From: Bacteroidota bacterium
Lineage (GTDB): Bacteria > Bacteroidota > Bacteroidia > Chitinophagales > Chitinophagaceae
Assembly (NCBI GenBank): GCA_016715505.1
Contig: JADJZY010000005.1
Location: 1-64,000, forward strand
Direction: 5' to 3'
Length of the DNA: 64,000 bases
Position numbers and translations under genes: made by a program. Below the pieces are notes generated by a model, which worked only from the letters and a program-made list of their open reading frames with translations, did no database searches and had not been told where the DNA came from. Shown one piece after another: positions 1 to 10,591 of this stretch (the stretch's first letter is position 1; each line of letters begins with the position of its first letter).

Positions 1-1089
1 AATAATTTGTGCAGCGATCTGATACGATTGTGCGATGTGAATCAAAGATTGGGCTGTTTCGCGATCGGTGAATATGTCTAAACGATTACCCATATTAAAA
101 ACCTGATACATCTCACGGGGGTCTGTTCCAACCGCTTCACGAATCCATTCGAAAATAAAAGGCGTTTCAAACAATTGGTCCTTGATGATCCGTAAACCCG
201 AAGGGATATATTTTAAACATTTGGTTTGCCCTCCACCGGTATTATGAATAATGCCGCGAATCGATGAGCTATGTTTCGCTAAAATATCTTTCACCACCGG
301 AGCAAAGGTTCGGGTGGGTGACAGGAGTAATTTCCCGACAGGCATACCATTGGGTGCCGTATCGCTTAAACGATGTTTGCCCACATACAAAATCGACTCA
401 TCGAGTTGCTGATCGTAACTCTCTTTAAACTGTAAATAGTTTTTGCTCAATAAATCATGTCGGGCACTGGTGAGGCCATTACATCCGATACCGCTATTGT
501 ATTCGTTTTCGTAGGTGCTTTGTCCGTATGAAGCAAAACCCACAATCACATCGCCCGGTAAGGGTTGCACATGTACAACCTGCGAACGAAGTAGTCGCGC
601 CATGGCGGTATATCCCACATCAATGGTTTTTACCTAATCGCCTACATCGGCCGTTTCGCCACCGGCATGATGAATTCGAATGCCCCATTGGGCCCAGTCC
701 TGTATGAGTTGATCGCATCCCTGAATCACTGCACTCAGCACCTCGCCGGGAATAAGATTTTTGTTACGGGCAATGGTAGAGGAAAGTAAAAAATCGTTGG
801 TAGCACCACTGCAAATCATGTCGTCAATATTCATCACCATGGCATCCTGGGCAATGCCTTTCCATACGCTCAAATCGCCGGTTTCTTTCCAATACAAATA
901 AGCTATGATGGATTTGGTGCCAGCCGTATCGGCATGCATGATACAACAATGTTCATCGCTGCCACTTAAATGATCGGGCAGGATTTTGCAAAAAACATCG
1001 GTGTATAAACCTTTGTCTAAATTTTTGATGGCAGCATGCACATCCTCTTTTTGTGCGGATACCCCGCGTCGGGCATATAATTCACTCAT
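1..1089 (-). CDS. purM: Phosphoribosylformylglycinamidine cyclo-ligase (AIR synthetase), partial, with in-frame TAG
   Basis: PurM closes the imidazole ring in purine synthesis, converting FGAM and ATP to AIR in the cytosol. Reading from 1089, the first 151 residues carry the nucleotide-binding stretch HADTAGTKS, then MNIDDMICSGATNDF and GGETADVGD. A TAG at 634-636 then interrupts the frame. The same frame continues without any indel to the window edge, including HNTGGGQTK and FNMGNRLDIF, so the locus is one gene with a single nonsense codon where Leu is expected (TTG to TAG). The last residues lie beyond base 1. Whether the stop is a real mutation or a base-call error cannot be told here. The family assignment is secure. 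Confidence 0.9.
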
Positions 1090-1344
1090 GATTCAGGCTG
1101 TAAAGTTGCAAAACTCCCATCGAAATACAAGGAAAAAAATACAGCGGTGTGGGCGGATTAGTCAAAATGGAGGAATAGGTAGCCGATTGTTTGATTGGGT
1201 TTGCACAAAAGCCGGTGCATCTTGTGCGAACTAACATATATAAAAGTCATCCTCATTGATGTTATTTTTGGGCAACAGGAAAATGAGGGTTCAACAATGC
1301 GGTCAAAAATTGAAAATGCTTTAAATTTGAATCTGAATAAATGA

Positions 1345-1521
1345 ATGATGAAAACAAATCAAGTTGAACTTTTAATCGCATTGGCCAAAGAAATTAAGGC
1401 CGAAAAGAAGATAAAAACCAAGGTGGAAGCAACGCTTCAGTCTGCAAAAATCCTCACCAAACATGGGAATTTCACAGGAAAATATACCAATTTAAGCAGA
1501 GTGGTAACGAGCGTTAAATGA
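1345..1521 (+). CDS. Small hypothetical protein upstream of ART-like gene (possible antitoxin)
   Basis: This is a 58-residue lysine-rich ORF beginning with two adjacent ATG codons. Its TGA stop overlaps the ATG of the next gene in an ATGA junction at 1518-1521, the hallmark of translational coupling. I recall similar small ORFs with the text ATLQSAKIL preceding members of the downstream family in other bacteria, but I could not check this. The predicted product is basic and mostly helical, with no signal peptide or membrane segment. The tight pairing and small size resemble an antitoxin-toxin order, but that role is inference. Confidence 0.55.
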   Translation: MMKTNQVELLIALAKEIKAEKKIKTKVEATLQSAKILTKHGNFTGKYTNLSRVVTSVK

Positions 1522-2560
1522 TCATTTACAGAAACAGACCAAATCTAACGATTGGGTTTCATGGATGTGATGAGTTCGTAAGAAATGAATTGGTCAACAA
1601 TCCCAATACGGTAAAAAAAAGCCAGGAAACATATGATTGGCTGGGGAATGGATTTTATGTTTGGGAAACAATTACGAGCGAGCTTTCCAATGGGCGAAGG
1701 GTAAACTGAAGAGAGGGACACTAAAAACGCCCTCGGTCTTAGGGGTGGTATATTTACTTGATTACTGTTTAGATTTTACCGATAGTGAATTTATTGAGGT
1801 GCTAAGTAATTATTATGAATTGCTCAAAGCGGATTTGATGGTTAGCGGTAAAACTTTACCTAGAAATAAAAACTTACATCAGGATCATTATCATGACCTC
1901 GTTTTAAGAGAACTGGATTGCGCTGTGATTGAATATTTGCATCAAAAAATTGAAGAAAAAATGAATCAGGATATGGCGAAAAATGGATTTAGTCATTTGA
2001 CACCTTTTGATACTGTTAGAGGTGTGTTCGAACCGGTCCCTGAGTTGTTTAATCCCGGTCTGGAGTTAAATGGTTTTGCCATGCCCCATACGCCCGTGCT
2101 TTGCGCCGACGACTTATCCCATTTAAAAATCATTCAATGGGGGTATGAAGTGAATTGGCAAACGGTTCCATTGCTGAATGCTCAATTTGAAACCGCTCAG
2201 GATAAAATGAGTTTTAAACCTTATTTACACCAACGATGTTTGATTGCTGCTGACGGCTTTTACGAATGGAAATGGCTCGATGAAAAGGGTAAAAAAAAGG
2301 AAAAATATTTATTGCAATTACCCGATGAATCTGTGTTTTTTTTGTGTGGTCAATATCGCGATGACACCGATACCAATACCGGTGAGGTCAATCGTTCATA
2401 CATCATTTATACTTTGTCGGCCGAAGGGGTGATGCGTGATATTCATAACAGCAAACTGCGCATGCCTTATGCACTCCGGGATGTAGAAGCGGGCATCAAA
2501 TACCTGAAAGGAGAAAACCCCAATCCCTTTATCGACTGGCAGCCTGTAAAAGTTTCCTGA
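1518..2560 (+). CDS. ART-like N-terminal domain fused to a SRAP (YedK/HMCES-like) domain lacking its N-terminus; one frameshift
   Basis: The first ~165 residues belong to a family I recognise only by its motif (FHGCDEFVRNEL, then YDWLGNGFYVWE); a link to ADP-ribosyltransferase-like folds is my guess. A one-base loss near 1690 (GAAACAAT where GAAAACAAT would give ENNYERAFQWAKGK) splits this part. From about 2026 the frame runs directly into a SRAP-type domain: FEPVPELF, NGFAMPHTPV, IQWGYEVNW, RCLIAADGFYEWKW, then IHNSKLRMPY. SRAP proteins use Cys2, exposed after Met removal, to crosslink abasic sites. Here the first ~20 SRAP residues, including that Cys, are replaced by the ART-like part, so the normal chemistry should be lost. 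The ART-like part also lacks its expected C-terminal ~40 residues. A deletion joining two neighbouring genes in frame is the simplest origin. Confidence 0.6.
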
Positions 2561-2587
2561 TAAAAGGGCAAATCACCGAAGTGTCAT

Positions 2588-3562
2588 TTATAACGACGTA
2601 TCATGGCGAAATTGCTTTTTTAAGTCGCTCAAATCCAAATAGGGGAATTGCGATTCAAGGCTGATACAACGATTCAGTTGATTCTGCTTGAAGGCCTGAT
2701 GTGCTTCGCTGCGAACATCTTTGGCTTGATGCCTGGCAGCCCGGTTCAGTTGTTCCATTTCTTCCATCAATGGAAAGTCGGCTGCATCGATACAGGCCCA
2801 TTTAAAACGTTCCCATACATATTGAGTGGCCTCAAAATTTGGATGTACTTTATCTGCATCATAAAAGCGATAGTCTCTGAGTTCATCGGTCACAATCTCA
2901 TAAGCCGGAAAATAATAAACCTCCTTCAATTGATGCACCGCTTCAATGAGACGGGCTTTACTACGGTTGTTTTCGATCACTCCATCCCGCACATGCCTCA
3001 CCGGACTAATGGTAAAATATATTTGAAGTTGGGGATTGAAGGTTTTTAATGCCTCACACATTTCTTCGAGGGCTTTGCGGATGACGTCCACTTCCAGCAA
3101 ATCCTTGCGAAACCAATCATGGGGTGCCCGGTGATTATTACTGACATAAATGCCTTTCTGTAAATGAAAATAGGCAAATGCCGAGCCGAGGGTAAAAATG
3201 GCACAGCGGGCTTCTTTTAAAAATGCGTGATGCCGGAGAATTTGTTGATTCATCAAATGCAAGGATTCTGCACTTTCTAAGGCAGAGTAATCGGAATGAT
3301 GGTTCCAACTATGCCAATATTCGTTGAGCTGAAAGAGTTCCTCGGGGCAATATTGTTTTTGGAGGATGATGTCTTGCACTGAACGGCAAATACTGAGCGG
3401 ATTAAAAACCACGCCATGGGTGTTTTGGGCTACCCGAAATCCAGCCTGGCTTGAATAACGCCCCATATGGGTTGTAAAACATGATCCGTTCAGATAAATA
3501 GCCTCCGAATGACGAATTTTGTTTTCGACGTCGGGAAAGGAAAAAGGCAGGCACCATTGCAT
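2588..3562 (-). CDS. GSCFA domain-containing protein
   Basis: This 324-residue protein carries the family signature early (LNGSCFTTHMG, about residues 25-35), followed by HGVVFNPLSI, ITLGSAFAYF, ISPVRHVRDG and a late DADKVHPN. The layout fits the SGNH-hydrolase-like GSCFA family (PF08885), in which the Ser of GSCF and the Asp/His near the C-terminus form the catalytic site. The substrate is unknown for the family. There is no signal peptide, so a cytosolic location is likely. It is transcribed away from the Act operon and no partner gene is evident nearby. Confidence 0.85.
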   Translation of the reverse strand: MQWCLPFSFPDVENKIRHSEAIYLNGSCFTTHMGRYSSQAGFRVAQNTHGVVFNPLSICRSVQDIILQKQYCPEELFQLNEYWHSWNHHSDYSALESAESLHLMNQQILRHHAFLKEARCAIFTLGSAFAYFHLQKGIYVSNNHRAPHDWFRKDLLEVDVIRKALEEMCEALKTFNPQLQIYFTISPVRHVRDGVIENNRSKARLIEAVHQLKEVYYFPAYEIVTDELRDYRFYDADKVHPNFEATQYVWERFKWACIDAADFPLMEEMEQLNRAARHQAKDVRSEAHQAFKQNQLNRCISLESQFPYLDLSDLKKQFRHDTSL

Positions 3563-3771
3563 GGGTCAAAGATAGGCTGAGGAGAGAATGGTCACCCCAT
3601 TAAGTGGATGGAAATTCACTCAATGATACACAAACAATTTTTTGACAATTTGATGACATTGAGAAAATAATGTGTGGAGAATAGTTCTTTTTTCTGAAAG
3701 AACCAAAAGTGTTTATGCCTAAAATTGGACTCGCCGCAATGCTTGATTTCAGGGACTTTTAGAAAAAAAAC

Positions 3772-3785
3772 ATGATTTTTATCAG
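3772..3785. promoter_or_regulatory. FNR-type operator upstream of the Act/cox operon
   Basis: The sequence is C-TGAT-TTTT-ATCA-G, an inverted repeat with the 4-base spacer of Crp/Fnr-family FNR sites (consensus TTGAT-N4-ATCAA). Its centre (3778.5) lies about 90 bases before the start site expected from the TACCTTTG element, a spacing that can suit upstream (class I) activation. Three of the boxes in this window have the same TTTT spacer, and all lie upstream of respiratory or sulfide genes. Confidence 0.6.
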
Positions 3786-3855
3786 CTTATTCCACATCGA
3801 AAAAAAGCAATGGATTTTTTTTCCATTCTGTGTATAATTTTCAGATTTCAGGTAC

Positions 3856-3863
3856 TACCTTTG
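3856..3863 (+). promoter_or_regulatory. Candidate -7 element (TACCTTTG) for actA
   Basis: TACCTTTG is an exact match to the Bacteroidota -7 consensus TANNTTTG. No good TTTG lies 19-20 bases upstream, which fits a promoter needing an activator. The expected start site is near 3870, leaving a leader of about 50 bases before the ATG at 3922. Confidence 0.45.
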
Positions 3864-3921
3864 CCCAATTCTGAATTTAACACAAAATTATATATAACTG
3901 ATGTTAAGTTATTTACCCCGC

Positions 3922-5169
3922 ATGGCGAAAGACTGCAAAGGATTTATACTGCTTTTTATATTTATAACGCTTCAGGCGCTGAACGTAAGTGCCGCACCTG
4001 ATGGAAAGGCGTTATTTCAGGCCAATTGTGCCTCCTGTCACAATCCCTATAAAGACGCCACCGGTCCGAAGTTGAATGGCGTGGATGGCAGGGTTCCCAG
4101 CAAGGAATGGCTTTATAAATGGGTTAGAAATTCTGCAGCTGTAATCGAAAGCGGCGATAAATACGCTGTGGAAATCTACAATAAGTGGAATAAAACCGCG
4201 ATGACATCATTCCCGAACCTCAGCAATGAGGACATCGATGCCATCATTACTTATGTGAATCAGCCACCTCCAACAGCACCAAAAGCCGAAGGTCAAGCTG
4301 CCGGAGCACCACAAAGTTCTGATAATACCCTCCTGTATGTGATTTTGACCATCATTTTGCTGATTGCTGTATTTATCCTCACTCAGGTCAACAAAGTTTT
4401 AAGTCGCTCGGCAAACGCACAAAAGGGATTGCCTTCACCGAAAGATGTTCCTTTCCTCCGCAATAAAGTAGTGATTGCCCTGATTGCCATTATCCTCATT
4501 GTCGGTTTCGGAATTTGGCTGACCAAAGGTTCCGAATTTGGCCGTCAAAAAAATTACATGCCTAAGCAGCCTATTTTCTATTCACACAAGGTGCATGCCG
4601 GTATCAATCAAATTAACTGTCTCTATTGTCATGCCGGTGCTGAAAAGAGCCGTCATGCGATGATTCCTTCTACCAATGTTTGTATGAACTGTCACAAACA
4701 AATTAACGAGTACACGGGTGCTGAAACTCATCCTTTGGTTGATTTGGAAGGCAACAAAGTAGATGGTAACAAGGAAATCAAAAAATTATATGAGTATGCC
4801 GGTTGGGACGCGGAGAAAAAGACTACAAACGCGATGCTCCGGAAATATTTTGGCTAAGCCGGTTGAGTGGGTAAAAATCACAACTTACCGGATCACGTTT
4901 ACTTCAATCACTCTTTGCACGTAGTATCAGGTAAAATTGCCTGTCAGCGTTGCCATGGAAATATTGAAGAAATGGATGAGGTGTATCAGTTCGCTGATTT
5001 GAGTATGGGTTGGTGTGTGAACTGTCACCGTGAAACCAAAGTTCAATTTGCTGACAATAATTATTATTCCATCTTCCAGAAATATCACCAGGAAATCAAA
5101 GAAGGTAAACGAACTGATGTCAAGGTGAGTGATATTGGAGGATTGGAATGTCAACGTTGTCACTACTAA
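3922..5169 (+). CDS. actA: Alternative complex III, multiheme cytochrome c subunit ActA (three frameshifts)
   Basis: ActA carries electrons from the quinol-oxidising complex to cytochrome c or oxidase on the periplasmic side. A signal peptide (MAKDCKGFILLFIF, ending near VSA) precedes a monoheme domain (CASCH), two membrane segments, then CLYCH, CMNCH, CQRCH, CVNCH and a last CQRCH: six CxxCH motifs in all. Single-base losses near 4820 (A run), 4842 (GG) and 4879 break the frame. Restoring them gives a continuous link reading DYKRDAP, then LAKPVEWVKIHNLPDHVYFNHS. The ATG at 3901 is an alternative start, but 3922 gives the cleaner signal peptide. This is the first gene of the actABCDEF-coxBA operon. 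Confidence 0.9.
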
Positions 5170-5226
5170 TCTCTATTTTCTTAAAATCATAGTATTCCGA
5201 AATAAGAATCCTGAATCCGAAATTAT

Positions 5227-8200
5227 ATGAGCAAAAAACAATATTGGCAAGGACTTGAAGAGTTGAACCAGACTCCTGCGTTTAAAGCGAAGGCAGCTAA
5301 TGAGTTCCAGGAAGATCTTCCTTTTGGTGATGTGGATCAGCTCGCCAAAGCGCCAACTTCAAGAAGAGATTTCCTGAAGTATCTGGGGTTCAGTACTGCT
5401 GCTGCCACATTGGCCGCCGGTTGTGAGATGCCGGTTCGTAAGGCCATTCCTTATGCCATCAAGCCTGAAAACGTAACACCGGGTGTGCCTTTGATGTATG
5501 CCTCTACCTATGTAGATGGCGGTGAAGCTGTTCCTGTATTGGTTCGTACCCGTGAAGGTCGTCCGATAAAAATTGAAGGAAACGCCGATAGCAAACTGAC
5601 AGAAGGTGCCACCACTGCCCGTATTCAGGGGTCTGTTTTGAATTTATATGATGCAGCCCGTGCCAAATTTCCAACCATTGATGGCAAGGAAGTTAGCTGG
5701 GAAGCCATTGATAATGCCGTAGCGCAAGCACTTACAGCCGTTGGTTCACAGCCACTTTATCTCGTTACTTCAACGATGAATAGTGAATCGACCTTATCTG
5801 CTGTTGCTCAATTTGTTCAAAAATATCCAAACACTAAACACGTTCAGTACGACGCGATATCTTACAGTGGTATTTTGGATGCCAATCAAAATTCTTTCGG
5901 TCAGCGGGCTATTCCTGCTTACCGTTTCGATAATGCCAAAGTTATTGTTAGCATTGGTGCCGATTTTGTGGGTACCTGGATTTCGCCTGAAATTTTTGCT
6001 AAACAATATGGTAAAACCCGAAAAATAAGTGCCAAAAACCCGATGATGGGTAAACATTATCAGGTTGAAGGCATGATGAGTTTAACAGGTGGTAGCGCAG
6101 ATGAGCGTTATACTTGCAAACCTTCGCAGTATGGAGCCGTTGCAGCAGCTTTGCTCGCAGAAATCAATGGTGGTAGTGCATCAGGCCTGAATGCTGGAAT
6201 GAGTGCTGCTGTTAAAAAAATGGCTGCCGATTTAAAAGCGCATCAAGGTGCATCATTGGTGGTTTGCGGAAGCAATGACGCAGCAACCCAAACTGTAGTC
6301 AATGCCATCAATAACGCATTGGGTGCATATGGTTCAACCATCACTTTTGCAACAACCAATCAAACAAAAAAAGGAAATGATCATGAGATGGCTCAATTTG
6401 CCGAAGCGCTGAAAGGCGGACAAATCGGTGGAGTGATGTTTTTGATTGTAATCCGGTTTATGATCATCCAATGGTGAAACATTGGGAAAAGCCCTTGGTG
6501 GACTAAAATTATCACTGGCTTTGAACGATCGTATGGACGAAACGGCGTCCAAATGTAAAATCACCGCCCCGGTGAATCATTGGTTGGAAAGCTGGGGAGA
6601 TGCCTCCTCGCATACCGGCTATACATCCCTGATGCAGCCAAGCATCGCGCCTTTATTTAAAACACGTGGACTGGATGAATCATTGCTGAAATGGGCAGGT
6701 AATCCGGTTTCACAATATGAATACGTAAAAAATTATTGGATTGGCAAATTAGGAAGTCAAACAGCTTTTGATGAAGCCATCCAAAAAGGCATTCTGGAGC
6801 CTGAAACCATGCCAATGGCCGCGGCTTCTTTCTCCGGAAATGTGGCCGATGCACTTTCACAAATTGCTGCTGCCAAATCCAGCGCAGAAGGGCCCGGAAT
6901 TAATCATTTATGAAAAGTAGGAATCGAAGAGGTGCTGCATGGAGTAACAATCCATGGTTACAGGAAATGCCTGATCCGATCACTAAATGTACCTGGGATA
7001 ACTATGTAATCATGTCTCCGAACCGCGCTAAAAAAATGGGTGCGGAACTGACTGATTTGAACGAAGTAGATCGCGATAAAAAAGTATTCTCCATCAAAAC
7101 AAACGGTAAAGAAGTCAAATTACCGGTATTGGTTGTTCCGGGTGTACACGATGATGTCATTGCTGTAGCCTTGGGTTATGGTCGGAGCAAAACAGTGGGT
7201 AAAGCAGCCGCCGATTTGGGTGTGAATGTTTATCCATTGATGGGGCAGGATGCCACTGGGAATCTGAGTTTTTATGCTGCTGCCGTAGATTTAAAAAATA
7301 CCGGCGAAACTTATCAGTTGGCCATCACGCAGACCCATCATAGTTATCAGAATGATCGCCCGATTATTCATGAATATTCTTTAAACGAATTTAAAAAAGA
7401 TCCTAATCAACTTTACAACAAACGTAAAGATGCTTTAGGTCATTATACCTCTCCGGATGGTGTGGTTCATCATGGTGGTCATGGTGATGCCGGCCACGAT
7501 GCGCACGGTGCTAAAGATGCACATGCAGCACAGGATGCACATGGTGAGGCGCACGCTGACCCGCATGCAGCCGCAGCAAATGCTACTAAAACGGAGGAAG
7601 ACTGGCAGGAAGCTTATCGCAAAAATGGTACATTGTATCCGAATTTTGAATCCCATGGGATGAAATGGGGGATGAGTATTGACCTCAATAGTTGTGTTGG
7701 TGGCGGTTCTTGCACCATCGCTTGTCAGGCTGAGAATAATGTATCCGTGGTAGGTAAAAATCAGGTGTTGCTGGTTCATGATATGCATTGGATTCGTATC
7801 GACCGATATTTTGCCGGTGATCCGACTAAACCGGATTCAATTCAAACCTTATTCCAACCGATGCTTTGTCAGCATTGCGATAACGCACCTTGCGAAAATG
7901 TTTGTCCGGTTAACGCCACCAACCATAGTTCGGAAGGAATGAACCAAATGGCTTATAATCGTTGTATTGGTACACGTTACTGCGCCAATAACTGTCCATA
8001 TAAAGTTCGTCGCTTTAACTGGCGCGACTGGAATGAAGCAGATTGTTTTGATGACAACGTATACACGGATGGCCGACGTGACGATATCAACGATGATATC
8101 ACGCGTATGGTATTGAATCCGGATGTTACGGTTCGTAGTCGTGGTGTAATGGAAAAATGTAGTTTCTGTGTTCAGCGATTACAAGGGGCTAAAGCCACTG

Positions 8201-8478
8201 CCAAAAAACAAGGTCGTTTGATGAAAGATGGTGAAGCGAAAGTAGCTTGTCAACAGGCTTGTCCGACAGATGCGATCGTTTTCGGGAATGTCAATGACCG
8301 GGAGAGTGCCATCTTTAAATTAAGATATGAAGATCAGAAGGAGCGTGTATTCCATGTTTTAGAAGATATTCATACATTACCGAATATCAATTATTTGTCA
8401 AAAATCAGAAACGCATCAGAAGTGATGAGTCGCAATCCAGAGGAAGCATCACACGGATCTGAAAAAGCACACGCCTAA
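5227..8478 (+). CDS. actB: Alternative complex III, molybdopterin-oxidoreductase-like / Fe-S subunit ActB (several frameshifts)
   Basis: ActB is the large periplasmic subunit. Its N-terminal part resembles molybdopterin oxidoreductases without a known active cofactor, and its C-terminal part is a ferredoxin-like Fe-S domain. A twin-arginine-type leader (TSRRDFLKYLGFSTA) lies near residue 45. The C-terminal clusters are CQHCDNAPCENVCP, CIGTRYCANNCP (three Cys) and CSFC...ACQQACP. The first cluster reads CVGGGSCTIAC, with Gly where a second Cys is expected. A His-rich linker of about 40 residues lies at 7465-7600. Frame breaks near 6443, 6474, 6897, 6916 and 6926 split it into three ORFs. Repairing them gives CNPVYDHPMGET and YEKVGIGRGAAWSNNPWLQEM, and a length (~1085 residues) normal for the family. 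Confidence 0.92.
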
Positions 8479-8525
8479 ATCATCAATAAAGTAAACACCC
8501 CGGGTGTTCAAAAATAAAAGAAGAT

Positions 8526-9955
8526 ATGCATTTAAAGTACGAATCGGTTATCAGAGAAGCCTTAGTGGACGGTAAGAAGGATTATCATCAGGTGACGGAA
8601 GATATATGCGCACCTATTGAAAACAAGCCCACAAAGCTTTGGAAAATTGGTTTCTTTCTTTCAGCCTCATTGCTCCTTTTTGGGGTATTTAGTGTGGGTT
8701 GGGAAGTTTATTGGGGAACAGGGGTTTGGAACCTGAACCGTACCATCGGATGGGGTTGGGATATCACCAACTTCGTATGGTGGGTAGGTATTGGTCACGC
8801 CGGAACCCTCATTTCTGCGATCCTCTTGTTATTCCGCCAGGGTTGGAGAACCGGTGTAAACCGCGCTGCGGAAGCGATGACGATTTTTGCAGTAATGTGT
8901 GCCGGTCAGTTTCCGATTTGGCACATGGGTCGTGTTTGGGATGCCTTTTTCGTATTACCTTATGGAAATACTCGTGGACCACTTTGGCCAAACTTCGTTT
9001 CTCCCTTGTTATGGGACGTATTCGCGATCTCTACTTACTTTACGGTATCCTTATTATTCTGGTATTCGGGCTTGATTCCTGATTTTGCAACGATTCGCGA
9101 CCGTGCGAAAACTAAATTCCGCAAGGCTGCTTACGGGTTGGCTTCATTTGGTTGGGCAGGAAGCGCCAAACATTGGCAACGTCATGAAATGTTATCATTG
9201 GTATTAGCTGGTTTGAGTACACCGCTGGTACTTTCTGTACATACCATTGTATCCTTTGACTTTGCTACCTCGGTCATTCCGGGATGGCATACCACCATCT
9301 TCCCGCCTTATTTCGTTGCTGGTGCGGTATTCTCAGGATTTGCGATGGTACAAACCTTATTGGTGATTACGCGTAAAGTATTAAAACTGGAAGATTATAT
9401 CACCATCGGTCATATCGAAGCCATGAACAAGGTAATTGTACTGACCGGTTCTATTGTAGGTGTGGCCTATTTGACCGAGTTGTTCATTGCCTATTATAGT
9501 GGAGTACTCTGGGAGCAGGAAGCTTTCCGTTTACGTGTCATGGGACCATATTGGTGGGCTTATTGGGCGATGATGACCTGTAACGTGGTTTCTCCACAGT
9601 TATTCTGGTTCAAAAAATTGCGTCGTAATATTTGGTTTACCTTTTTCATGAGTATTATTGTAAACATCGGGATGTGGTTTGAACGTTTTGTAATCATCAT
9701 GTCTTTGCATCGCGATTACTTACCAAGTAGCTGGAGTTATTATACCCCATCATGGACTGAGGTTGGTTTCTATCTGGGTTCATTTGGATTATTCTTCACC
9801 TGTTACTTCTTATTTGCCAAATACTTCCGGTTATTGCCATTGCGGAAATCAAGTTTATCTTAAAAACCAGTGGTGATCGCTATAAACCTGAAATGGAAAA
9901 AATTGAAGAGCAATCGACCGAAGAATTTGCTGAGGAACAATCGCATCATCATTAA
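8526..9955 (+). CDS. actC: Alternative complex III, NrfD-like quinol-oxidising membrane subunit ActC (C-terminal frameshift)
   Basis: ActC is a polytopic NrfD/PsrC-family protein with about ten membrane helices that forms a quinol site and passes electrons to ActB. Landmarks are [42 protein letters not shown] and [29 protein letters not shown]. One C is missing from TTCCGG near 9827. Restoring it continues the protein through [18 protein letters not shown] and an acidic tail ending in three His at a TAA (9953-9955), about 30 residues past the apparent stop. It lies 47 bases after actB in the same operon. Confidence 0.93.
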
Positions 9956-10005
9956 TAGCCTTGTGATTAAGAAGTATTGAACATTAAAAACGAACAACAA
10001 ATAAC

Positions 10006-10587
10006 ATGAGTGTAAAAAAATTTGCAGTAGCTGTATACGACGACGAAGCGGTCTTGTTTCCCGCCGTCAAAAAAGTTCGTAGCGCAGGTTATAAGATTCA
10101 TGATGTATATACCCCTTTTGCAGTCCATGGATTGGATGTTGCTTTAGGCGAAAAAGAAAGTGATTTGCACGTAGCGGGCTTCATTTATGGAATCACCGGT
10201 ACAGCAACAGCCCTTGGTTTTATGGGTTGGATTTTTACCACCGACTGGCCACAGAATTTTGGCGGTAAACCTACTTTTCCTTTGCCTGCTTTTATTCCTA
10301 TTGTATTTGAGTTGACAGTTCTTTTTGCGGCGGTGGGGATGGTATTGACCTTTTGTTACCTCAATCAAATTATGCCGGGCGTAAAAAAACATATCTTTCA
10401 TCCGCGTCAAACCGACGATAAATTCGTGATGGCTATTGAAGTTACCGATGAGAATGCAGCCAGTACAGAAGCATTTTTGAAATCAACCGGTGCGGAAGAA
10501 ACTAAAGTTGAAATGGCCGAGGCTGACTGGTGGTATGGCCGATTCGATCAAAAAGAAGAATATGAAATTAAACAACAACTTGCCTAA
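10006..10587 (+). CDS. actD: Alternative complex III subunit ActD (DUF3341)
   Basis: This 193-residue membrane-anchored subunit has a cytosolic N-terminal domain (FAVAVYDDEAVLFPAVKKVR) and two hydrophobic helices (about residues 60-80 and 95-120), joined by the typical TDWPQNFGGKPTFPLPAFIP loop. A C-terminal tail follows. It matches the DUF3341 subunit always found between ActC and ActE. It probably stabilises the complex; no cofactor motif is present. It lies 50 bases after actC, and actE follows four bases after its stop. Confidence 0.93.
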   Translation: MSVKKFAVAVYDDEAVLFPAVKKVRSAGYKIHDVYTPFAVHGLDVALGEKESDLHVAGFIYGITGTATALGFMGWIFTTDWPQNFGGKPTFPLPAFIPIVFELTVLFAAVGMVLTFCYLNQIMPGVKKHIFHPRQTDDKFVMAIEVTDENAASTEAFLKSTGAEETKVEMAEADWWYGRFDQKEEYEIKQQLA

Positions 10588-10591
10588 TCAT

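Larger units (their letters stand above)
3563..3921. other. Regulatory intergenic region upstream of actA
   Basis: This gap of about 360 bases between the divergent GSCFA gene and actA holds no convincing ORF. It contains a FNR-type box (3772-3785) and a Bacteroidota -7 element (3856-3863). It also has AT-rich stretches that could hold further elements. I see no terminator or RNA gene in it. Confidence 0.6.

Noticed and set aside
634..636. TAG recoded as an amino acid in purM
   Set aside because: TAG terminates several intact genes here and no pylT-like or suppressor tRNA is visible.
986..1234. Plus-strand ORF at the purM start
   Set aside because: It is antisense to purM for half its length and has no recognisable features.
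6430..6930. Programmed frameshifting in actB
   Set aside because: Five breaks close together without slippery-site/structure design. Sequence error is simpler.
7435..7788. Minus-strand ORF opposite the His-rich part of actB
   Set aside because: A shadow of the biased codon use in the His-rich linker.
10490..10591. N-terminal extension of actE overlapping actD
   Set aside because: It would hide the lipoprotein signal starting at 10592.
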